A DNA stretch of 64,000 bases from Anaerostipes sp. (GTDB taxonomy: Bacteria > Bacillota > Clostridia > Lachnospirales > Lachnospiraceae): the NCBI RefSeq assembly GCF_018381315.1, contig NZ_JAGZSD010000008.1, forward strand, positions 75,283 through 139,282. Direction: 5' to 3'. The notes under the pieces are model-generated. The model saw only the letters and a program-made list of their open reading frames with translations. It ran no database searches and was not told where the DNA came from. Position 1 is the first letter of the stretch. The number at the start of each line of letters is the position of its first letter. This document shows, one piece after another, positions 59,757 to 64,000 of this stretch. The position numbers and the translations under genes were made by a program.

Positions 59757-60641
59757 ATGCTAGTAACAATGAAAGAGATATTAAAAGATGCAAAAGAAAA
59801 AAAGTATGCTGTCGGTGCATTTAATGTTCCAAACCTGGAATCTATACAGGCAGTGATCTCAGCTGCTGAAGAGTTAGGCGTTCCTGTTATCATTCAGCAT
59901 GCAGAGGTTCATGAAAATTTAATCACCATGCAGGAGATCGGGCCGATCATGCTGGACTATGCAAAACGTGCTTCTGTTCCTGTCTGTGTTCACTTAGACC
60001 ACGGCGCTTCTTTTGACTTATGCGTTCAGGCGATCCGTTTAGGATTTACTTCAGTTATGTATGATGCTTCTGCCAAAAGCTATGAAGAAAATTTTGAAGA
60101 AACAAAAGAAATGGTAAAAATCGCACATGCTGCCGGTGTTTCTGTTGAAGCTGAATTAGGCCACATCTTTACTTCTGCCGTTGGAGGCGGCGAAGGCAGA
60201 GGAGCTGTAGGCGCAGATGATTTTGAATCTTTGGAAGACTGCTATACTGATCCTGATACAGCAAAAGCATTTGTGGAAGGAACTGATGTTGATGCACTTG
60301 CCATCTCCTTCGGTACAACCCACGGCGTTTATCTAACAGAACCAAAGCTTGATTTAAACCGCATTACAGAAATTAAGAATAAGATTGATATTCCATTTGT
60401 TATGCACGGAGGTTCCGGCGTATCTGATGAAGACTTTAAGACTTCTATCCAAAATGGAATCACTAAGATCAACTACTATACATACAGTGCCATGGCCGGA
60501 GGCAACAAAGTCCGCGAATTTATCAATGCTGCAGGGGATGAAAAAGTATTCTTCCATGATATTATCGCTGCCGGAAAAGAGGCTATGAAAGAAAATGTAA
60601 AAGCTGCAATGAAAGTTTTTGCAAGCAGCATCTTAGACTAA
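59757..60641 (+). CDS. Class II ketose-bisphosphate aldolase
   Basis: 294 residues. Zinc motif VCVHLDHGASFDLC (about 80), EAELGHIF (metal Glu), HGGSGVSDEDF (second His and phosphate site), KINYYTYSAMAGG. Similar to GatY/KbaY/FbaA-type enzymes that split ketose 1-phosphates or 1,6-bisphosphates. Adjacent to a separate dehydrogenase and epimerase under common operators. GGAGG before the start. Sugar not identified. Confidence 0.92.
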   Translation: MLVTMKEILKDAKEKKYAVGAFNVPNLESIQAVISAAEELGVPVIIQHAEVHENLITMQEIGPIMLDYAKRASVPVCVHLDHGASFDLCVQAIRLGFTSVMYDASAKSYEENFEETKEMVKIAHAAGVSVEAELGHIFTSAVGGGEGRGAVGADDFESLEDCYTDPDTAKAFVEGTDVDALAISFGTTHGVYLTEPKLDLNRITEIKNKIDIPFVMHGGSGVSDEDFKTSIQNGITKINYYTYSAMAGGNKVREFINAAGDEKVFFHDIIAAGKEAMKENVKAAMKVFASSILD

Positions 60642-60672
60642 ATCAGGTAACTCTAACTCATTTTTATTGGTT

Positions 60673-60704
60673 GGGCATCCGCGTTTTCGCGGGTGTCCTT
60701 TTTT
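60673..60704 (+). terminator. Aldolase terminator
   Basis: GGGCATCCGCG-tttt-CGCGGGTGTCC (two G-U pairs) followed by TTTTTT, about 30 bp after the stop. Confidence 0.85.
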
Positions 60705-60720
60705 ATTTCATAGGGCAGGC

Positions 60721-60755
60721 AAAAAAATACAGCCGGTCTTTCCGGCTGTATTTTT
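60721..60755 (-). terminator. EIIA terminator
   Basis: AAAAATACAGCCGG / CCGGCTGTATTTTT stem with T-run on the minus strand, 18 bp after the EIIA stop. Confidence 0.8.
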
Positions 60756-60772
60756 CCTCTGTTTCCGTTTTA

Positions 60773-61216
60773 TTAAATTTCGTCTTCTTCTGTATTCTGG
60801 CTCTGCTGTTTCACCATATCCGCATACATGTCATGCAGCAGGATTGGCGGCTGATTTCCAACCTCCACACATTCTGCACACAGAGAATCCAGATCCATTC
60901 CGTCTCTCATCATCACTGCCTGGACAACCATTGCCATGTTCATTCCCGCAATAGCTTTGATATTGTCTTTCTTAGAAAAGCAGCGCATCACTGTATTTGA
61001 AGGGGTTCCTCCCAGAATATCCACAAAGATCAAGACCCCGTCTCCGTCATCCAGCTTGTCCATTGCAGCGGTGATCTTCCCTTCAAATTCGTCAACCCCG
61101 TCTCCATGATATAATCCGACAGTTTCAACCTTTTCCTGCTTCCCTGCAATCAGTTCCACTGCACTTAACAGCCCTTCTGCAAATCCTCCGTGTGTAGCAA
61201 TTAAAATACCAACCAT
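60773..61216 (-). CDS. PTS EIIA, mannose/fructose/sorbose family
   Basis: 147 residues. Phospho-His in IATHGGFAEGLL (His about 9), DILGGTPSNTV, and MNMAMV typical of the family. AAGGAGGAT ribosome site. Physically separate from IIB-IIC-IID, 2 kb away and in the same direction, with its own promoter that carries a related operator. Donates phosphate to the IIB encoded at 58160-58639. Confidence 0.94.
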   Translation of the reverse strand: MVGILIATHGGFAEGLLSAVELIAGKQEKVETVGLYHGDGVDEFEGKITAAMDKLDDGDGVLIFVDILGGTPSNTVMRCFSKKDNIKAIAGMNMAMVVQAVMMRDGMDLDSLCAECVEVGNQPPILLHDMYADMVKQQSQNTEEDEI

Positions 61217-61253
61217 TTTTATCCTCCTTGATGATACATTGTTTGTTAGTATT

Positions 61254-61282
61254 ATTATACTATATCTTCGAATACATTACAA
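61254..61282 (-). promoter_or_regulatory. EIIA promoter
   Basis: Minus-strand TTGTAA (61282-61277), 17-bp spacer, TATAAT (61259-61254). The -35 lies inside the palindromic operator at 61276-61313. Confidence 0.7.
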
Positions 61283-61313
61283 CTGGTAATATAAATATAT
61301 TACCAGTTGTAAT
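61276..61313. promoter_or_regulatory. Long palindromic operator at the EIIA promoter
   Basis: 38-bp near-perfect inverted repeat with arms ATTACAACTGGTAATAT and ATATTACCAGTTGTAAT, containing the GGTAAT and ATTACC half sites found at the other promoters of this locus. Confidence 0.65.
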
Positions 61314-61385
61314 GTATTTTTTATTTAGAACTGATTTTTGCTTTTGTCATATTATATATAAAACAATAAAATAAAAGGATTTCAT

Positions 61386-61973
61386 ATGCATCTTATATCT
61401 ATCATTTTATTTTCGATTTCTGCTAATATTGATGCTTTTTTCCTGGGTGCAGCCTACGGCACAAAGGGATGCCGGTATCATATTTTAGATAATATCACAA
61501 TTTCTTTTCTCACCTCTATAGGAACTTTTGTTTCCATGTTTCTGGGAACATGGCTGGTGAGCATCCTTCCGATTTCCACTGCAAATACATTCGGATGTCT
61601 GATCATTATATTTCTCGGTGTTTGGATGATGATGGATTATTTCTTCAAGAAAAATGTACCGGATGAATTGACAGAAAAAGAAGAAAAAGCTTTGGCTTCT
61701 CCCCGTACGAAATGGCACTCCATGCCGATTGCTTCCCTGATTGCCCTTTCTATGGCTCTGACTTTAAATAATCTTGGGCTTGGCTTTGGTGCCGGAATCA
61801 CAGGCCTAAATCCGTTTCTCACTTCAATTCTTACGTTTTTCTTCAGCCTGTTTTTCCTCACTGCAGGTATGGCTGCGGGAAAGAAATTTCTTTCTGACAT
61901 TTTTGGAAAATATGCCGTGCTGATCTCCGGTCTGCTCATCTTAATTTTAGGCATATACGAATTATTTATATAA
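61386..61973 (+). CDS. ytaF: YtaF/MntP-like sporulation membrane protein
   Basis: 195 residues with six hydrophobic helices in two similar halves, ANIDAFFLGAAYG near the start and ALTLNNLGLGFGAGITGLN in the second half, the pattern of MntP-like exporters and the sporulation protein YtaF. The family is known in spore formers; transport of manganese by this member is not shown. AAAGGAT ribosome site. Downstream are two small genes. Confidence 0.82.
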   Translation: MHLISIILFSISANIDAFFLGAAYGTKGCRYHILDNITISFLTSIGTFVSMFLGTWLVSILPISTANTFGCLIIIFLGVWMMMDYFFKKNVPDELTEKEEKALASPRTKWHSMPIASLIALSMALTLNNLGLGFGAGITGLNPFLTSILTFFFSLFFLTAGMAAGKKFLSDIFGKYAVLISGLLILILGIYELFI

Positions 61974-62018
61974 TGAAAAATAAAAAAATTGCCCATACTA
62001 GTCTATGAGGTGATAAAG

Positions 62019-62168
62019 ATGTCTTATGTTTCTCCTGAGCTTCGTCCAAAATTTGAAACGCTCAGCATTGAATTAAAGGACGCAATTCTGAAACGCGGTG
62101 TAAAATTATATACGGTCCATGACCTGATCCGCGTGCTGGAAGAAATCGTTGCAGAGTCAGAGGGTTAA
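62019..62168 (+). CDS. Small protein of unknown function, 49 residues
   Basis: ATG 62019 with GAGGTGAT 5 bp upstream. MSYVSPELRPKFETLSIE then a helical stretch ending VLEEIVAESEG. No membrane helix or signal. The pattern looks like a real small cytoplasmic protein (good ribosome site, hydrophobic/charged heptad-like helices). The stop codon lies in the stem of the downstream terminator. I do not recognise a family. Confidence 0.6.
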   Translation: MSYVSPELRPKFETLSIELKDAILKRGVKLYTVHDLIRVLEEIVAESEG

Positions 62169-62181
62169 TCCCTGACTCTGC
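62151..62181 (+). terminator. Terminator overlapping the 49-residue gene stop
   Basis: GCAGAGTCAG-AGGG-ttaat-CCC-TGACTCTGC with a single bulged A, followed by AGTTCTTTTC. Confidence 0.65.
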
Positions 62182-62256
62182 AGTTCTTTTCTGCTTCTCT
62201 GTATTACTTTTTCTTTTATTTGGAGATAATAAAATACACAGGAAAAGGAGGTTATC

Positions 62257-62427
62257 ATGAAAAAAGCAAGAGGCGATGAAGAAATCAATACCATACCGAA
62301 AGGTTCCTATGAAGCCGGGATTACCAACCATGCATTAAAGAAAAGCAATGATGTCTTGTCAGACGATTCAAGAACAGATGCTCAGGGAAATGGATACCCA
62401 ACAGATGAGGAATCAAATAAAAAGTAA
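62257..62427 (+). CDS. Small hydrophilic protein of unknown function, 56 residues
   Basis: ATG 62257 with AAAGGAGG 5 bp upstream. Sequence begins MKKARGDEEINTIPKGSYE and ends with NGYPTDEESNKK; very polar, no signal or membrane helix. It has its own terminator 8 bp after the stop. No family recognised. Confidence 0.6.
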   Translation: MKKARGDEEINTIPKGSYEAGITNHALKKSNDVLSDDSRTDAQGNGYPTDEESNKK

Positions 62428-62435
62428 TTCTAAGC

Positions 62436-62463
62436 AAAAAGGCCCAATTCGTTGGGTCTTTTT
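62436..62463 (+). terminator. Terminator of the 56-residue gene
   Basis: AAAAAGGCCCAA-ttcg-TTGGGTCTTTTT, strong stem with a U-run on both strands. Confidence 0.85.
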
Positions 62464-62549
62464 GCTTTGTATCCATTGTATGGTATAATTGTATAATATA
62501 AAATACAACAGGGATCAAATCAATTTTAAAACACGGGGAGGATTTACTT

Positions 62550-63263
62550 ATGCAAAAGAAAATTTTATCTATTTTTTTAACCATTATTCTATTAATTACA
62601 CTAATCCCATCTAATACAGTGGAAGCCAAAAGAAAAAAATTAAACAATATGTCAGCCAAACAAATTGTTAAAACTTTAGAAAAAGCAGATTATCCTATCT
62701 TTGGCAAAAAGTATTATAAAAGTGGAAATGACATTTATTCCAAATATAAATCGCGTGCTACAATAGTTAGTTTCGGTTTTGACGGAGACGTTGAAGGAAC
62801 TATTAGAACTTATTATTCTGTTTCTGCGGCAAAAAAAAGATATAAATACATTAAGTCATATGATGACACTGTATTAAAGCAACGTGTATACAGAATTGGG
62901 AAAGTTGTAATAAACGTTGACTATGACATGCCTTCAAAACACTGGAAAAAAATAAAATCAGCATTAAAATCAATGTATAATGGCAAAAAAGTTAAAAATT
63001 ATCCATTAAAATTGAGCCGAAAAAAAATAAAAATAGATATCAATAACGGAATAGGGGAAGATTTATATTTAGAACCTGGGGCATATGGCAAAGTTAAATG
63101 GAGTATTAGCAATAAAAAAATTGCCAAAATACAAAAAAATGACATTATAGGGATAGATATAATCCCTAAGAAAATAGGAACGTGTACTGTTACGGCAAAA
63201 TACAAAAAAAAGAAATATAAATGTAAAGTGACAGTGTACCAACGCCCAGATAGAAATTTTTAA
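62550..63263 (+). CDS. Exported lysine-rich protein with C-terminal Big_2-like domain
   Basis: 237 residues. Signal peptide (about 1-26, ending NTVEA), then an unrecognised domain (about 30-145) and a Big_2-like domain (about 150-232, WSISNKKIAKIQKND). GGGGAGG ribosome site. AT-rich and close in style to the Big_2 genes at 7774 and 8476. The same hairpin type as in those genes follows the stop (63276-63298). Confidence 0.75.
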   Translation: MQKKILSIFLTIILLITLIPSNTVEAKRKKLNNMSAKQIVKTLEKADYPIFGKKYYKSGNDIYSKYKSRATIVSFGFDGDVEGTIRTYYSVSAAKKRYKYIKSYDDTVLKQRVYRIGKVVINVDYDMPSKHWKKIKSALKSMYNGKKVKNYPLKLSRKKIKIDINNGIGEDLYLEPGAYGKVKWSISNKKIAKIQKNDIIGIDIIPKKIGTCTVTAKYKKKKYKCKVTVYQRPDRNF

Positions 63264-63275
63264 CTAAATAAAAAA

Positions 63276-63298
63276 CAGCCTGGCGGCAACCAGACGGC
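63276..63298. repeat. Recurrent GC hairpin, copy 4
   Basis: CAGCCTGG-cggcaa-CCAGACGGC after an A-run. Compared with copy 3 the stem pair C-G is replaced by T-A (CCTGG/CCAGA against CCCGG/CCGGA), a compensating change. Confidence 0.55.
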
Positions 63299-63498
63299 GA
63301 GAATATAACTCCGATGAAATTTCATACCGGAACAGGGAGGGTGAAGTCTGCGGAATCCTCATGGATATTATCCCAAACGCTCTCAAACAGCAGCAAATTG
63401 AACGAGAAAAATGTGGCCCATTGTAGACTCGCTGGTTCCTGAAACGGATCAAGATGGATGGAAAGAATCATGCCAGACCTTAAAATACGGTAATTAGG

Positions 63499-63651
63499 TC
63501 ATCAAGAAGCTGTACAAACAACTTCTTGATAAAGAACAGTTCTGGAACATCGAAAGATACCATTTTCATATGCTCCGGCATCATACTACAAAGGAGACAA
63601 ACAAGCGTACCGTAGACACATTTGAACGAGCATTAAAAAAGGACCTATGAT
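63499..63651 (+). pseudogene. Possible tyrosine-recombinase C-terminal relic
   Basis: 50 codons open at the left (preceded by TAG) containing RYHFHMLRHHTT, which resembles the HxLRH box of tyrosine recombinases (for example FHMLRHTHAT). It is followed by TFERALKKDL and a stop. The expected region after HxLRH, with the GH and Tyr motifs, is missing. The position next to a tRNA 3' end fits the remnant of an integrated element. Weak evidence; could be chance. Confidence 0.35.
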
Positions 63652-63666
63652 GGTCCTTTTTATTTT
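63636..63666. terminator. Bidirectional terminator
   Basis: AAAAAGGACC-tatgat-GGTCCTTTTT; ends the relic on the plus strand and could act on the minus strand as well. Confidence 0.8.
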
Positions 63667-63731
63667 CCCACATTAATTTACGTGGGAAAGATATGGGAAA
63701 ATCAATGAAAAAGCTAATTATTTTTAACAAC

Positions 63732-63768
63732 AAAAAAAGCTAGGAAATAGCTTATTTCCTAGCTTTCT
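63732..63768 (-). terminator. tRNA-Trp/rRNA operon terminator
   Basis: Minus-strand AAAGCTAGGAAATA-agc-TATTTCCTAGCTTT followed by TTTTGTTG, just after the tRNA 3' end. Confidence 0.85.
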
Positions 63769-63770
63769 AA

Positions 63771-63843
63771 CAGGGGCAGAAGGACTTGAACCCTCGACCT
63801 GCGGTTTTGGAGACCGTTATTCTACCAACTGAACTATGCCCCT
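63771..63843 (-). tRNA. tRNA-Trp (anticodon CCA)
   Basis: 73 nt. Acceptor AGGGGCA/TGCCCCT with discriminator G (as expected of Trp), anticodon loop CTCCAAA with anticodon CCA at 63810-63808, T-arm GGGTTCAAGTCC. CCA end is not encoded. Lies 115 bp beyond the 23S 3' end in the same direction, so it belongs to the rRNA operon transcript. Confidence 0.96.
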
Positions 63844-63958
63844 ATACAGCAAAAAGATAAAAAATACATTTTATTTTTTATCCCGCTTTTCTACATTTAT
63901 GTACCTTCAAAACTACATACAGAATCTCTCATCAAACCTCTTCCTTACCTTCTTTCTT

Positions 63959-64000
63959 GGTTAAAGCCTCGACCGATTAGTAACAGTCAGCTCCATACGT
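63959..64000 (-). rRNA. 23S rRNA, 3' end (gene continues outside window)
   Basis: Minus strand ends ...GTTACTAATCGGTCGAGG-CTTTAACC, the universal 3' end of 23S rRNA. Only the last 42 nt are in the window. The 115 bp between it and tRNA-Trp contains no 5S gene. Confidence 0.95.

Larger units (their letters stand above)
63264..63770. other. Gene-poor stretch with hairpin, integrase-like relic and terminators
   Basis: 507 bp without an intact gene. From left: the recurrent hairpin, short broken reading frames, a 50-codon fragment with an integrase-like motif, a bidirectional terminator, a CCCAC/GTGGG inverted repeat (63667-63686) and the tRNA terminator. Confidence 0.6.

Noticed and set aside
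63264..63452. A 62-codon minus-strand open frame opposite the integrase-like relic
   Set aside because: No ribosome site, odd composition, and it crosses the hairpin repeat; most likely not coding.
63844..63958. Possible 5S rRNA between 23S and tRNA-Trp
   Set aside because: The spacer is too AT-rich and shows no 5S-like helices or conserved ends.
1..64000. CRISPR arrays, insertion sequences and complete prophage genes
   Set aside because: No regularly spaced repeats, transposase genes or phage structural genes were seen on either strand.

Overview
The window looks like a low-to-moderate GC Clostridia chromosome, most likely Lachnospiraceae (an Anaerostipes-like organism is possible, but I infer only the family). 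The reasons are the many lysine-rich exported proteins with Big_2, GLUG and FnIII-like domains, strong AGGAGG ribosome sites, a YtaF-type sporulation membrane protein, the secG-rnr-smpB-ssrA neighbourhood, and a gap-pgk-tpi-gpmI-eno glycolytic cluster.

Layout. 1-7.5 kb: the end of a DUF885 lipoprotein, a response regulator/ABC exporter/histidine kinase module of the peptide-antibiotic type, and an ECF sigma factor with an RsgI-like anti-sigma factor and a small His-rich exported protein. 7.7-13.5 kb: lysine-rich Big_2 surface proteins, then a roughly 3.6 kb AT-rich segment bounded by a 61-bp direct repeat of the 3' end of tmRNA. That segment carries three lipoproteins, two of them with phage Ltp-type (superinfection-exclusion) domains. 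The intact tmRNA gene is at its right end. 13.6-19.5 kb: a hybrid histidine kinase with an orphan solute-binding lipoprotein, a HAD phosphatase, a GH25 muramidase and SmpB. 19.5-36.5 kb: RNase R, SecG, an M6-type metalloprotease, enolase, GpmI, a GLUG surface protein, Tpi, Pgk, Gap and a Na/phosphate symporter, all on the minus strand. 36.7-41.4 kb: a PHP phosphatase, a radical SAM protein with an L,D-transpeptidase-like protein, and a 7TM-type histidine kinase/response regulator pair.

41.4-48.9 kb is a tight minus-strand operon for Ser/Thr phosphosignalling. It encodes three FHA proteins, two PP2C phosphatases, a membrane Ser/Thr kinase with a YARHG tail, and an amidase. One FHA protein is fused to an exported trypsin-like protease. 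49-54.1 kb is an N-acetylglucosamine operon (antiterminator, EIIA, EIIBC, nagB, nagA) with a textbook promoter and an RAT antiterminator in its leader. 54.4-61.3 kb is a second sugar locus: mannose-family PTS (IIA, IIB, IIC, IID), a zinc dehydrogenase, an epimerase, a class II aldolase and a GntR/UTRA regulator. Shared ATTACC/GGTTAT operators lie on four promoters. 61.4-64 kb: YtaF, small genes, an exported lysine-rich protein, an integrase-like relic, tRNA-Trp and the 3' end of a 23S rRNA gene. No 5S gene lies between the 23S end and the tRNA.

Most novel signals: the FHA/PP2C/protease/kinase operon, the sigma/anti-sigma/His-rich-protein operon, the ssrA-bounded Ltp island, a structured intergenic repeat found twice with compensatory changes, and a hairpin repeated after four exported-protein genes.
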